The translations under genes were made by a program, and so were the position numbers. Under the pieces are notes generated by a model, which was given only the letters and a program-made list of their open reading frames with translations, did not search any database and was not told the DNA's origin. A stretch of 64,000 bases of DNA from Sepiola atlantica. Taxonomy: Eukaryota; Mollusca; Cephalopoda; Sepiida; Sepiolidae. The stretch is from assembly GCA_963556195.1 (NCBI GenBank), contig OY744551.1, positions 11,499,096-11,563,095 on the forward strand. Reading direction: 5' to 3'. Within the stretch, counting starts at the first letter, position 1. Every line of letters starts with the position of its first letter. Shown piece by piece: positions 23,561 through 34,089 of the stretch.

Positions 23561-23810
23561 TTTATTATATCGATTTTTCTTTTATCTTTTGGAAAGGGAA
23601 ATCGAAGACCTTTATTTTTCTTTCGTTGTTACTTGTTATTTTATAAGCCAATATCACCTGGACGGATGAACGGAGTTGGATCCTTATAACATGAATAATG
23701 AATTATCAAAATACCGGAGCAATGAAATAAAATAATAACAGAATAAGGAATTAATAGAATAACGGAATAATGACATAGCAGAATACCAGAATATTAAATT
23801 TGCCTACTTG
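23560..23810 (+). repeat. dispersed repeat family R, copy 1 (diverged)
   Basis: Aligns by eye to copies at 31770-32115 and 33770-34085 through TTTTTATTATAT, ACTTGTTATTTTATAAGCC, a GATGAAC..A block and the following AATAACAGAATA-rich tail. The splice-acceptor-like sequence present in the other copies is degraded here. Confidence 0.5.
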
Positions 23811-23992
23811 ATTATTGTGTTCTTTCTTTTTCTTATTTACTGTATTTATTAGGATTAAGCCCCCCTTTCTTTACTCATTAAATTAAAACTGTATACATGA
23901 TTATTTTTTCTTTTCTTTCTTATAAGTTATTATTAAGATTAAGCCGATTTGATTAGTGGATAGATAGATACAAAGATAAACATAAACAGCGT

Positions 23993-23994
<2 letters not shown>

Positions 23995-24037
<43 letters not shown>

Positions 24038-24128
24038 ATATATAAGGTTGATTTTTAGGATAATGGTTGATTTAAATATATATATATATATATATATATA
24101 TTTAAATCAACCATTATCCTAAAAATCA

Positions 24129-24182
<54 letters not shown>

Positions 24183-24206
24183 TGATTTTTAGGATAATGG
24201 TTGATT

Positions 24207-24241
<35 letters not shown>
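23995..24241. repeat. foldback: three alternating copies of a 33-bp arm separated by (TA)n
   Basis: AAGGTTGATTTTTAGGATAA at about 24043 is followed by its reverse complement at about 24103-24133 and by the direct form again at about 24178-24212, with (TA)n between and outside. The arrangement is a double palindrome. Confidence 0.9.
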
Positions 24242-24244
<3 letters not shown>

Positions 24245-24249
<5 letters not shown>

Positions 24250-24490
24250 TGAAAAAGGAAAACACCAAGAGATATCTTTTTTTATATAGTCATCAACGTT
24301 TCCTTAGGATTATAATTTGAAGAAAAATGTCATGCAAGTACATCGAAATTTTGTGTTGACATGATGGTGTGATAAATTTCGATGTGCTTGCATGACATTT
24401 TTCTTCACATAATAATCCTGAGGAAGTCTTACAATAAAGACGAAACGTTGATGAATATATTAAAACATATCTCTTGGTTTTTTCCTTTTT
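24245..24490. mobile_element. ~245-bp foldback element with ~105-bp arms
   Basis: The left arm (24245-24352) pairs with the right arm (24374-24490): ACACCAAGAGATAT/ATATCTCTTGGTT, ATCAACGTTTC/GAAACGTTGAT and TGTCATGCAAG/CTTGCATGACA. The right arm carries extra sequence that forms a hammerhead-like core (24405-24460). The shape fits a PLE terminal-repeat derivative or a MITE-like foldback. Confidence 0.8.
24405..24460 (+). ncRNA. hammerhead ribozyme-like motif (degenerate)
   Basis: Core CTGAGGA (24418-24424), stem II GTCTT/AAGAC (24426-24430 with 24437-24441), then GAAA at 24442-24445. There is an extra A between core and stem II, and stem III is very weak. Fits the CUGANGA...GAAA consensus, probably decayed. 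Confidence 0.5.
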
Positions 24491-24527
24491 AATTTCCCAT
24501 TACGTTGGATTACTCTCCTCCTTCCTT

Positions 24528-24677
<150 letters not shown>

Positions 24678-24789
24678 GTATTGCAGTTCCAACGAGATAA
24701 AATTGTATATTTAAAAAAGTGAAGCTACCAACATTTATTAATTTTTTTCTATTATCATTATTTAATATTTTACATTTTTTTAAAGCTGG

Positions 24790-24855
24790 GGGTTTAATTT
24801 CTATAACACATGTTTCGAACATGTTTATCTCTCTTCAGATATTGTTGTTTTAAAG
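24790..24855 (-). ncRNA. hammerhead ribozyme-like motif in left inverted arm
   Basis: Minus strand: CTGAAGA (complement of 24832-24838), short stem II, GAAA (24813-24816) and a minimal stem III ACATGTGT. Stem II is weak beyond 2-3 bp, so activity is doubtful. Confidence 0.45.
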
Positions 24856-25080
24856 AAAACGTTGGTGCAATGTTATTATTATTAAGAGTTTGGTGTCTGT
24901 CCGCGCATGCGCGTGTGTCCCTTCCTTTTCTCTTTAACTCAACATCAGTATATCTTGGGGCATCCTACTTGAGTTTATTGAAGCGTGTTAATTATTTAGT
25001 CAGTGTTTTCATATAGAATTAGATGTGTCGAAATTAGTGAATATAATTTATGAGGGTTATTTATTTTTTTCATAATCCAT

Positions 25081-25249
25081 GTCTTTTATGTGCGTGTATG
25101 TGTATGTGCGTGTGTGCCTGGTGTGTATATGTGTTTAGGCCAGTGTATCTGTTCTGGTTAATGTATGTAGATGCATATACTCATGCGTATGTGTGCGTAT
25201 ATATGTTAATGTATATATGTGCTTTGTAGTCTGCGTGTTTGTGTTTTGT
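25081..25249. other. TG-rich sequence between inverted arm and PLE remnant
   Basis: Repeated GTGTATGTG-type words; no coding signal. Confidence 0.5.
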
Positions 25250-25840
25250 GTTATGATTTATATAATTCCAATGTGAATTTAGTTGTTTTTTTTTGGGGGG
25301 GGGCGAATAATCTTGAGTTTAATAGATCGGCATGTGGTTGGATCTACCTTTGTTGCATGTGTAAATATGTTGCGAAAAATAAATTTCTGTTTTTTGGAAT
25401 TTTTATGTTGCTTTTATGAAGAGTGAATGCTTTTGTTGCGCCTATATAGGATTTGTTGCATGTGCATTTTAGAATACATTATTTATTTTGAATGTTTGTG
25501 TTCGGTTTTTGAATGTCTCCCCTTTATATTATATTACAAACCTCATATCTTCGCTGCATTTTGTGACCCCTCGTGTTATGTGTTGGTTGAGTTTGGATAA
25601 GGTTCAAATATGTTTGAGTTTTTTTGCGTTAGCGTTTGCGTTTAATTTTTGCTGATTTTGTATGTTATTAGTTTGTTGCTTGGTTGAGTAGGCCCACGTT
25701 TCTTGTTATCTCTGTGAATAGTTCTGGATTGTTTTTGTTGTGTGAAGAGACGTATGCTAAGATCTGTACTTTTTTCGGTTTTGGGAGATTGCCTAGTTGT
25801 TCTAATTGTATTTTTCTGATAGTTCTATACGCTTGTTTAT
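25250..25840 (-). pseudogene. degenerate PLE-like C-terminal region
   Basis: Read from 25840 downward the minus strand gives KVQILAYVSSHNKNNPELFT then EITRNVGLLNQATN. This resembles the stretch preceding the GIY-YIG domain in PLE-like ORFs ('...L.tyv..HNpnNP.if..i'). Lower down RRYEVCNIIK and, in another frame, YFSQHIYTCNKG recall the Cys-containing and 'HI..C' parts of that domain. Multiple stops and frameshifts are present. The call rests on pattern memory and position inside a hammerhead-bearing inverted repeat. Confidence 0.4.
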
Positions 25841-25844
25841 TAGT

Positions 25845-28800
25845 TGTGAAGGTATAGGTTAAGTTAAGGGTTGTTTATTAGTTGTGAAGGTATAGGGTAA
25901 GGTTTAGGGTTGTTTATTAGTTGTGAAGGTATAGGGTTAAGTTTAGAGTTGTTTATTAGTTGTGAAGGTATATGGTAAGGTTTAGGGTTGTTTATTTGTT
26001 GTGAAGGTATAGGGTTAAGTTTAGAGTTGTTTATTAGTTGTGAAGGTATATGGTAAGGTTTAATGTTTTTTATTAGTTGTATACGCTTGTTTATTAGTTG
26101 TGAAGGTATAGGTTAAGTTTAGGGTTGTTCATTAGTTGTGAAGGTATAGGGTTAAGTTTAGGGTTGTTTATTAGTTGTGAAGGTATAGGGTTAAGTTTAG
26201 AGTTGTTTATTAGTTGTGAAGGTATATGGTAAGGTTTAATGTTTTTTATTAGTTGTATACGCTTGTTTATTAGTTGTGAAGGTATAGGTTAAGTTTAGGG
26301 TTGTTTATTAGTTGTGAAGGTATAGGGTTAAGTTTAGGGTTGTTTATTAGTTAAGAAGGTATAGGGTAAGGTTTAGAGTTGTTTATTAGTTGTGAAGGTA
26401 TAGGGTTAAGTTTACGGTTGTTCATTAGTTGTGAAGGTATAGGGTTAAGTTTAGGGTTGTTTATTAGTTGTGAAGGTATAGGGTTAGGTTAAGGGTTGTT
26501 TATTAGTTGTGAAACTATATGGTTAGGTTAAGGGTCGTTTATTAGTTGTGAAGGTATAGGGTTAGGTTTAGGGTTGTTTATTAGTTATGAAGGTATAGGG
26601 TTAGGATTAGGGTTGTTTATTAGTTGTGAAGGTATAGGGTTAGGTTTATAGTTGTTTATTAGTTGTGAAGGTATAGGGTTAGATTTAGGGTTGTTTATTA
26701 GTTGTGAAGGTATAGGGATAGGTTTAGGGTTGTTTATTAGTTGTGAAGGTATAGGGTAAGGTTTAGGGTTGTTTATTAGTTGTGAAGGTATAGGGTTAGG
26801 TTTAGGGTTGTTTATTAGTTGTGAAGGTATAGGGTTAGGTTAAAGGTCGTTTATTAGTTGTGAAGGTATAGGGTTAGGTTTAGGGTTGTTTATTTGTTGT
26901 GAAAGTATAGGGTTATGGTTTAGGGTTGTTTATTAGTTGTGAAGGTATAGGGTTAGGTTTAGGGTTGTTTATTAGTTGTGAAGGTATAGGGTTAGGTTTA
27001 GGGTTGTTTATTAGTTGTAAAGGTATAGGGATAGGTTTAGGGTTGTTTATTAGTTGTGAACGTATAGGGTTAGGTTTAGGGTTGTTTATTAGTTGTAAAG
27101 GTATAGGGATAGGTTTAGGGTTGTTTATTAGTTGTGAAGGTATAGGGTTAGGTTTAGGGTTGTTTATTAGTTATGAAGGTATAGGGTTAGGATTAGGGTT
27201 GTTTATTAGTTGTGAAGGTATAGGGTTAGGTTTATAGTTGTTTATTAGTTGTGAAGGTATAGGGTTAGATTTAGGGTTGTTTATTAGTTGTGAAGGTATA
27301 GGGATAGGTTTAGGGTTGTTTATTAGTTGTGAAGGTATAGGGTAAGGTTTAGGGTTGTTTATTAGTTGTGAAGGTATAGGGTTAGGTTTAGGGTTGTTTA
27401 TTAGTTGTGAAGGTATAGGGTTAGGTTAAAGGTCGTTTATTAGTTGTGAAGGTATAGGGTTAGGTTTAGGGTTGTTTATTTGTTGTGAAAGTATAGGGTT
27501 ATGGTTTAGGGTTGTTTATTAGTTGTGAAGGTATAGGGTTAGGTTTAGGGTTGTTTATTAGTTGTGAAGGTATAGGGTTAGGTTTAGGGTTGTTTATTAG
27601 TTGTAAAGGTATAGGGATAGGTTTAGGGTTGTTTATTAGTTGTGAACGTATAGGGTTAGGTTTAGGGTTGTTTATTAGTTGTGAAGGTATAGGGTTAGGT
27701 TTAGGGTTGTTTATTAGTTGTGAAGGTATAGGGTTAGGTTTAGGGTTGTTTATTAGTTGTGAAGGTATAGGGATAGGTTTAGGGTTGTTTATTAGTTGTG
27801 AAGGTATAGGGTAAGGTGTAGGGTTGTTTATTTGTTGTGAAGGTATATGGTTAGAGTTATGGTCGTTTATTAGTTGTGAATGTATAGGGTTAGGTTTAGG
27901 GTTGTTTATTAGTTGTGAAGGTATAGGGTTAGGTTAAGGGTTGTTTATTAGTTGTTAAGGTATAGGTTAAGTTTAGGGTTGTTTATTAGTTGTGAAGGTA
28001 TATGGTTAGGTTAAGGGTCGTTTATTAGTTGTGAATGTATAGGGTTAGGTTTAGGGTTGTTTATTAGTAGTGAAGGTATAGGGTTAGGTTTATGGTTGTT
28101 TATTAGTTGTGAAGGTATTTGGTTAGGGTTAGGTTTAGGGTTGTTTATTAGTTGTGAAGGTATTTGGTTAGGGTTAGGTTTAGGGTTGTTTATTAGTTGT
28201 GAAGGTAAAGGGTTAGGTTTAGGGTCGTTTATTAGTTGTGAAGGTATAGGGTAAGATTTAGGGTTGTTTATTAGTTGTGAAGGTATAGGGTTTGGTTTAG
28301 GGTTGTTTATTAGTTGTGAAGGTATAGGGTTATGTTTAGGGTTGTTTAATAGTTGTGAAGGTATAGGGTTAGGTTTAGGGTTGTTTATTAGTTGTGAAGG
28401 TATAGGGTTAGGTTTAGGGTCGTTTATTAGTTGTGAAGGTATAGGGTTAGGTTTAGAGTTGTTTATTAGTCGTGAAGGTATAGGGTTAGGTTTAGGGTTG
28501 TTTATTAGTTGTGAAGGTATAGGGTTAGGTTTAGGGTTGTTTATTAGTTGTGAAGGTATAGGGTTATGTTTAGGGTTGTTTATTAGTTGTGAAGGTATAG
28601 GGTTAGGTTTAGGGTTGTTTATTAGTTGTGAAGGTATAGGGTTAGGTTTAGGGTTGTTTATTAGTTGTGAAGGTATAGGGATAGGTTTAGGGTTGTTTAT
28701 TAGTTGTGAAGGTATAGGGTAAGGTGTAGGGTTGTTTATTTGTTGTGAAGGTATATGGTTAGAGTTATGGTCGTTTATTAGTTGTGAATGTATAGGGTTA

Positions 28801-29735
28801 GGTTTAGGGTTGTTTATTAGTTGTGAAGGTATAGGGTTAGGTTAAGGGTTGTTTATTAGTTGTTAAGGTATAGGTTAAGTTTAGGGTTGTTTATTAGTTG
28901 TGAAGGTATATGGTTAGGTTAAGGGTCGTTTATTAGTTGTGAATGTATAGGGTTAGGTTAAGGGTTGTTTATTAGTAGTGAAGGTATAGGGTTAGGTTTA
29001 TGGTTGTTTATTAGTTGTGAAGGTATTTGGTTAGGGTTAGGTTTAGGGTTGTTTATTAGTTGTGAAGGTATTTGGTTAGGGTTAGGTTTAGGGTTGTTTA
29101 TTAGTTGTGAAGGTAAAGGGTTAGGTTTAGGGTCGTTTATTAGTTGTGAAGGTATAGGGTAAGATTTAGGGTTGTTTATTAGTTGTGAAGGTATAGGGTT
29201 TGGTTTAGGGTTGTTTATTAGTTGTGAAGGTATAGGGTTAGGTTTAGGGTTGTTTATTAGTTGTGAAGGTATAGGGTTAGGTTTAGGGTTGTTTATTAGT
29301 TGTGAAGGTATAGGGTTAGGTTTAGGGTTGTTTATTAGTTGTGAAGGTATAGGGTTAGGTTTAGGGTTGTTTATTAGTTGTGAAGGTATAGGGTTAGGTT
29401 TAGGGTTGTTTATTAGTTGTGAAGGTATAGGGTTAGGTTTAGGGTTGTTTATTAGTTGTGAAGGTATAGGGTTAGGTTTAGGGTTGTTTATTAGTTGTGA
29501 AGGTATAGGGTTAGGTTTAGGGTTGTTTATTAGTTGTGAAGGTATACTGTTAGGTTTAGGGTTGTTTATTAGTTGTGAAGGTATAGGGTTAGGTTTAGGG
29601 TTGTTTATTAGTTGTGAAGGTATACTGTTAGGTTTAGGGTTGTTTATTAGTTGTGACGGTATAGGGTTAGGTTTAGGGTTGTTTATTAGTTTTGAAAGGT
29701 ATAGGGTTAGATTTAGGGGTTTTTATTAGTTGTGA
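25845..29735. repeat. 39-bp minisatellite with telomere-like core, ~100 copies
   Basis: The unit contains AGGGTTAGGTTTAGGG, close to tandem TTAGGG, joined to TTGTTTATTAGTTGTGAAGG. Because 39 is 13 codons, one plus frame stays open for long runs and encodes LFISCEGIGLGLG repeats; these are by-products. The left end (to about 26.5 kb) is more divergent. Two higher-order duplications are visible: about 586 bp (variants at 26639 and 27225) and 908 bp (27810-28700 against 28718-29608). Confidence 0.97.
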
Positions 29736-29989
29736 AAGGTATCCTGTTCTCGTTAAAGTTTTTCGTAGATTCTCCAGTCGAAGTAGGATATAGATTTCAG
29801 GCAGCTTTTTGGATGATGGCTATTAAAATGGGGGTATTGTTAGGTATCTTCAAGGCCCCAGTACGTACAGGGCACGTATATACATATGAAAATTACTGTG
29901 TGTGTGTAGACAAAAACATATAAACGCACACATACATAGACATATATGCACTTACCTAAACACGCACATACACATACACAGACATAGAA
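29736..29989. other. junction DNA between minisatellite and right inverted arm
   Basis: Contains ordinary sequence and CA/TA-rich words near 29880-29990. No gene was recognised. Confidence 0.4.
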
Positions 29990-30214
29990 TCAAAACACAA
30001 TAAACAACCCTCATTAATTATATTCACTAATTCCGACACTCCGAATTCTATATTAAAACATTGACCAAATAATTAACCCGATTCAATAAAGTCAAGTTGC
30101 GTGTCCCAGCATGCACTTATGATAAAAAAGGTGAAGGAAAGTACCCCTACGTGCATGCGCGCACACACACACACACAAAACTTTTAATGATAAGACGATT
30201 GAACCCATATTTCT

Positions 30215-30275
30215 TCAAAACAACCATACCTGAAGAGGGTCAAACATCCTGGAAACACATGTTATTGAAATTTAA
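30215..30275 (+). ncRNA. hammerhead ribozyme-like motif in right inverted arm (degenerate)
   Basis: CTGAAGA at 30230-30236 and GAAA at 30252-30255 with minimal stem III ACACATGT. Stem II is poor (GGG/TCC with a TG spacer). It is the inverted partner of the motif at 24790-24855. Confidence 0.4.
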
Positions 30276-30350
30276 CACCATTCTTTTTAATGTAAAATAT
30301 AAAATAATACACACTTTAATTTTTATTAATGAATATTTGCAGCTCCACTC

Positions 30351-30352
<2 letters not shown>

Positions 30353-30387
<35 letters not shown>
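30353..30387. repeat. (TA)n microsatellite
   Basis: Pure TA run within AT-rich DNA. Confidence 0.95.
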
Positions 30388-30392
<5 letters not shown>

Positions 30393-30634
30393 GGAAGTTT
30401 TTTTAACCTTCAAAACTGGAGAAAAAAATTTTGTTGAAAGAGTTTTGTCTAGTAAGTCAATCAATCTACTGCAATCACTATATTAGTTAACTTCCAAGAA
30501 TTTACTCTAATATAAATATATTTTTATATATGTTTTTTATATAGGGGATCGTCAGTTGTTTACCATGATAACTGTTTCGGGATTTAAAAAAAAAACAGTA
30601 TTTCTTTATCATGGCATCCCAGCAGTGTTGATCA

Positions 30635-30663
30635 GTATATATATATATATATAATTTATTTAT

Positions 30664-30737
<74 letters not shown>

Positions 30738-30782
30738 AATATACCAATAAATAATATATATATATATATAATTTATTTATAT
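30635..30782. repeat. (TA)n-rich compound microsatellite with self-complementary AAATTATATA words
   Basis: TA tracts interrupted by ATTTATTTATATAAAT motifs; strongly self-complementary. Confidence 0.9.
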
Positions 30783-30885
30783 ATGCTCTGTTGTTACATG
30801 TTGACAATTATCGTACTTTCAATTAGTAGAGGTTGATATACATAAAAAATAGAAGGTATACGTTAAAACATATATTTTCGAACAC

Positions 30886-30919
<34 letters not shown>

Positions 30920-30929
30920 GCAATATAAA

Positions 30930-31142
30930 GATAGATGAAAGAAGAGGGCTAAACATGTACGAATATAAATTTATTTCCACTTTTATTGTTCAATGCAAGG
31001 TGTACTCGGTCTTTGAAAAGACTTGGCTTAAGGAAAGAATAATAAACATGTTTTTACCGAGTACACCTTGCATTGAACAATCGAAGTTGAAATAGAATTG
31101 TCATTTGTACATGTTTATCCCTCTTCTTTCATCTATCTTTAT
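30930..31142. mobile_element. ~210-bp foldback element
   Basis: AAAGATAGATGAAAGAAGAG (left) pairs with CTCTTCTTTCATCTATCTTT (right). Inside, ATTGTTCAATGCAAGGTGTA pairs with TACACCTTGCATTGAACAAT, around a GTCTTTGAAAAGAC mini-hairpin. No hammerhead core was found. Confidence 0.9.
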
Positions 31143-31234
31143 AATTGCTCTATCTCGTATATTGAACTTAAACCATTTCACTATAGGTTCTATCTACTAA
31201 AAGTATACGTTTAGTTTCATATTTTATTACATAT

Positions 31235-31237
<3 letters not shown>

Positions 31238-31276
<39 letters not shown>
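31238..31276. repeat. (TA)n microsatellite
   Basis: TA run of about 38 bp between two foldbacks. Confidence 0.95.
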
Positions 31277-31279
<3 letters not shown>

Positions 31280-31444
31280 AGGAGAGGTAGTTTGCTTGAA
31301 GCATTGTGTGTAAACGTATATAGAGGAGTATTAGAAGGCTATCACAATACAAGAAATGGGAAAAATGTCGGCGTTGAGAAGTAAGACAAAAACAAATGAC
31401 TTTGATTATATATTTTTTCTAAAACTTTTTTAATAATTTTTTTT

Positions 31445-31640
31445 TCTATATAGTAAATCTTACTTGATTAGGCAAGACTTCAACACTGATGTAATCTGTG
31501 TGACCGTGTTCCATAATATATTTCGAGGAAGACCTCTTTATCAAATGGTAGGTGTCTGGAAATATATTATAAAACTGGGTCACACAGATTACACCAGTGT
31601 TGAAGTCTTGCCTAATAAAGTAAGATTTGCTATATATAAA
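31445..31640. mobile_element. ~195-bp foldback element
   Basis: Left arm (31449-31505) and right arm (31578-31635) pair through AGGCAAGACTTCAACACTG / CAGTGTTGAAGTCTTGCCT with few mismatches; GAGGAAGACCTCTTT lies in the loop. It explains the pair of open frames on both strands here. Confidence 0.9.
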
Positions 31641-31656
31641 CAAATTATTAAAATGA

Positions 31657-31757
<101 letters not shown>

Positions 31758-31769
31758 ACATATTATATA

Positions 31770-32071
31770 GTTACAATTTCGTTCATTTTTATTATATAAA
31801 TTATTAATTTTTTTATTTTATTGCAGGCCAAGGAAGTCGCAGAGTTTTAAGTAAGGGCAAATCTAATTCTACTTTTCTTATTTTTGCTTGTTATATTTAT
31901 AAGCCATAATGATGTGTATAGATGAACAGATTTGGATGCTTATAATATTGAATGAAGAATTAACAGAATACCAGAATAATGAAATACCAGAATAATGAAA
32001 TAACAGAATAATGAAATAATAGAATGTCTGTATGTAAGATTACGCGCTGACTGCGTTTGTTAGAAATAATA

Positions 32072-32115
<44 letters not shown>
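31770..32115 (+). repeat. dispersed repeat family R, copy 2
   Basis: Near-identical over about 300 bp to 33770-34085, including AATCTAATTCTACTTTTCTT, AAGCCATAATGATGTGTATA and GATTACGCGCTGACTGCGTT, then a (TC)n(TA)n tail. A third diverged copy is at 23560. Each recent copy contains a 24-30 nt segment framed by splice-like signals. Confidence 0.85.
31827..31850 (+). other. candidate 24-nt microexon within repeat copy 2
   Basis: Preceded by a pyrimidine-rich tract ending TTTTATTGCAG and followed by GTAAGG. Length 24 nt (symmetric). Only two of three phases are stop-free; in phase 1 it would read x-QGSRRVL-x. The related copy at 33829 is 30 nt and open only in compatible phases. Being in a dispersed repeat, it may be coincidental. 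Confidence 0.25.

Positions 32116-32157
<42 letters not shown>
32074..32157. repeat. (CT)n(TA)n microsatellite
   Basis: About 40 bp of CT followed by about 43 bp of TA, adjoining the tRNA-like/hammerhead unit. Confidence 0.95.
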
Positions 32158-32163
<6 letters not shown>

Positions 32164-32164
32164 A

Positions 32165-32340
32165 TTGTTCATTATCTACGTACGTATACGTTTCGTCCTT
32201 TATAAATCGGGACTCATCAGCATAGAGATATGACTATTCACTACCGGTCATGCGGTTCGAAACCCCGGACTACCAGTATATTTCAACTGAAATCCGACAT
32301 CTTTAACCACTCGGCCAATTTTAAATAGCGAACAAACGAT
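32165..32340 (-). ncRNA. tRNA-derived SINE-like unit ending in a hammerhead ribozyme
   Basis: On the minus strand a tRNA-like head has a perfect A box TGGCCGAGTGG (complement of 32307-32317) and a B-box-like GTTTCGAACC (32254-32263), as in class II (Leu/Ser-type) tRNAs. About 35 nt after the B box comes a hammerhead: CTGATGA (32214-32220), stem II GTCC/GGAC, GAAA (32191-32194), self-complementary stem III ACGTATACGT, cleavage residue A, and stem I CTATG/CGTAG. The boxes would recruit pol III, giving an RNA that cuts itself near its 3' side. Schistosome Sm-alpha SINEs are the known precedent for a pol III promoter plus hammerhead. The unit abuts (TA)n. Confidence 0.7.
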
Positions 32341-32619
32341 GATAATTTTAACACTTTATCGGCGGTTTAACGTCTAAGCATTCTACTTCTTTTTCAAGGG
32401 AAGGAACGATGCATTATAAAGCAAGTGACGTCATGCTGTGTTCATACTACCATTACAGTGCTCTACTTTTTCGAGGAGCGACAAATAATGTATGTGTGTG
32501 TGTGTGAAATATCTTGTTTTTAGTCTTTCTCCTGCATTCTAACCTGTTTTCCGTTAGTTTTTTTCAAACATTTTGTCTACCACGGCATTTCATTTTCATG
32601 ATTTATTGTGTACCTTACC

Positions 32620-32622
<3 letters not shown>

Positions 32623-32712
<90 letters not shown>
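32623..32712. repeat. (TA)n microsatellite
   Basis: About 90 bp of TA with one CA interruption. Confidence 0.97.
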
Positions 32713-32757
32713 ATTAATCGAGCACTCTGCTGGGATTTTTCCTGCTATATTACAAAG

Positions 32758-32851
<94 letters not shown>

Positions 32852-32899
32852 CTTTGTAATATAGCAGGAAAAATCCCAGCAGAGTGCTCGATTAATTGA
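32712..32899. repeat. perfect ~50-bp inverted repeat around (TA)n
   Basis: Arms 32713-32764 and 32846-32898 are exact reverse complements and contain CGAGCACTCTGCTGGGA. That motif recurs at the outer ends of the PLE B arms (about 36484 minus, 39996 plus), linking this structure to the PLE terminal repeats. The centre is about 82 bp of TA. Confidence 0.95.
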
Positions 32900-32937
32900 G
32901 AATTAAAGTTAAAAATTAAGAGATTAATATTTACATT

Positions 32938-33612
32938 TTTGGTACAGAAAAATTCGTACAACATTCATACCGTCGGTTTCAAGCACGGAAGGACTTAGCC
33001 ATCCGGCTCTCTTAAGCTTCTGTTTTCATCTGTTTCGGAAATATGAAGTCACGTGTCACTCTCGTTTGGACGCGTTATTAGCTTAGAGTGTCATGTGTGT
33101 TTGTTTAAATTTAGTGCAAGGAAGGTTTAATAAGGTTTGAACAAAAGGATAGGGGTTAAAAGTAATTTAATTGATGTTGTTCCTTTTAACTTTTTATCTC
33201 TTCATAAGTATAATCCTTAAACCCATTTTCTCTTCATAATTCCTTTAGAAGACACATCATTAAACCTCACAACAGTAACGGCCAAATATACTGTATCTAT
33301 AATATTGGCTCACGGGATTTATAAAAAAAACTTTTTTTAATTTTTATTTTTATATCTTTTTAAATCTTCTCCGGTTAAAATCTCAACTGTTACTTTTCAC
33401 CCTTCCCCTTTTTTTCAAACCTTATTAAACCTTCCTTACACTAAATTTAAACAAACATACATAACACTGTAAGCAAATAACGCGTCCAAACGAGAGTGAC
33501 ACGTGACTTCACATTTCCGAAACAGATGATAACAGAAGCTGAAGAGAATCAAATGGCTTAGTCTTTCCGTGCTAGAAACCGACGGTTAGAATGTTGTACT
33601 AATTTTTCTGTA

Positions 33613-33617
<5 letters not shown>
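32938..33617. mobile_element. ~680-bp inverted-repeat element (family X, two inverted copies)
   Basis: The left arm (32938-33170) begins GGTACAGAAAAATTCGTACA and the right arm (33400-33617) ends TGTACTAATTTTTCTGTACC. Shared inner blocks include GTTTCGGAAAT and AACGCGTCCAAACGAGAGTG. A third copy, single and plus-oriented like the right arm, lies at 36170-36385. No protein is encoded. It always sits beside (TA)n and the PLE arm motif, so it may be the distal part of a PLE terminal repeat. Confidence 0.85.

Positions 33618-33673
<56 letters not shown>
33617..33673. repeat. (TA)n microsatellite
   Basis: About 57 bp of TA. Confidence 0.95.
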
Positions 33674-33675
<2 letters not shown>

Positions 33676-33769
33676 TGTAACATTCAAAATCTAATATATA
33701 TATATTTAAGGAATTATAGAAAAAAGAAAAATACTTATCGGATAATGATATACGATGTTATTGAAGTGA

Positions 33770-34085
33770 GCCGGTTACAATTTCCTTCATTTTTATTATA
33801 TAAATTATTATTTTTTATCTTATTTCAGGCCACATGAATAACAGAGTTCATAATATAGGTAAATCTAATTCTACTTTTCTTATTCTTTGCTTGTTATTTA
33901 ATAAGCCATAATGATGTGTATAGATGAACAGATTTGGATGCTTATTATATTGAATCAAGAATTAACAGAATACCAGAATAATGAAATAACGGAATAATGA
34001 AATAATAGAAAATCGATTTGTGAGATTACGCGCTGACTGCGTTTGTTAGAAATAATAATCTCTCTCTCTCTCTCAATATATATAT
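33770..34085 (+). repeat. dispersed repeat family R, copy 3
   Basis: Matches copy 2 through AAGCCATAATGATGTGTATA and GATTACGCGCTGACTGCGTT, ends in a short (TC)n(TA)n tail, and abuts the truncated 5' end of PLE copy A. Confidence 0.85.
33829..33858 (+). other. candidate 30-nt microexon within repeat copy 3
   Basis: Acceptor-like ATCTTATTTCAG ends at 33828 and GTAAAT follows at 33859. The 30-nt segment is symmetric; in phase 1 it reads x-HMNNRVHNI-x without stops, the same phase as the candidate at 31827 and the exon at 58570. Could be chance within a repeat. Confidence 0.25.
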
Positions 34086-34089
34086 ATAG

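Larger units (their letters stand above)
24780..30310. mobile_element. 5.5-kb inverted-repeat element enclosing PLE debris and a telomere-like minisatellite
   Basis: The left arm 24780-25080 and right arm about 29990-30310 are diverged reverse complements. Shared blocks include TTAGTGAATATAATTTATGA / its complement near 30020, AATTATTT.GTCA.TGTTTT, and the GCATGCGCG patch (24905 and 30153). Each arm ends in a hammerhead-like motif (24790-24855 minus, 30215-30275 plus). Inside lie a degenerate PLE-like coding remnant (25250-25840 minus) and about 3.9 kb of 39-bp repeats. Inverted or partly inverted terminal repeats with hammerheads are a known PLE feature; assignment of the whole unit as one PLE-derived insertion is inference. 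Confidence 0.55.

Noticed and set aside
26926..29729. ORFs encoding repeated LFISCEGIGLGLG
   Set aside because: A 39-bp repeat keeps any open frame open; there is no start context, splice signal or unique sequence, and stops occur in variant units.
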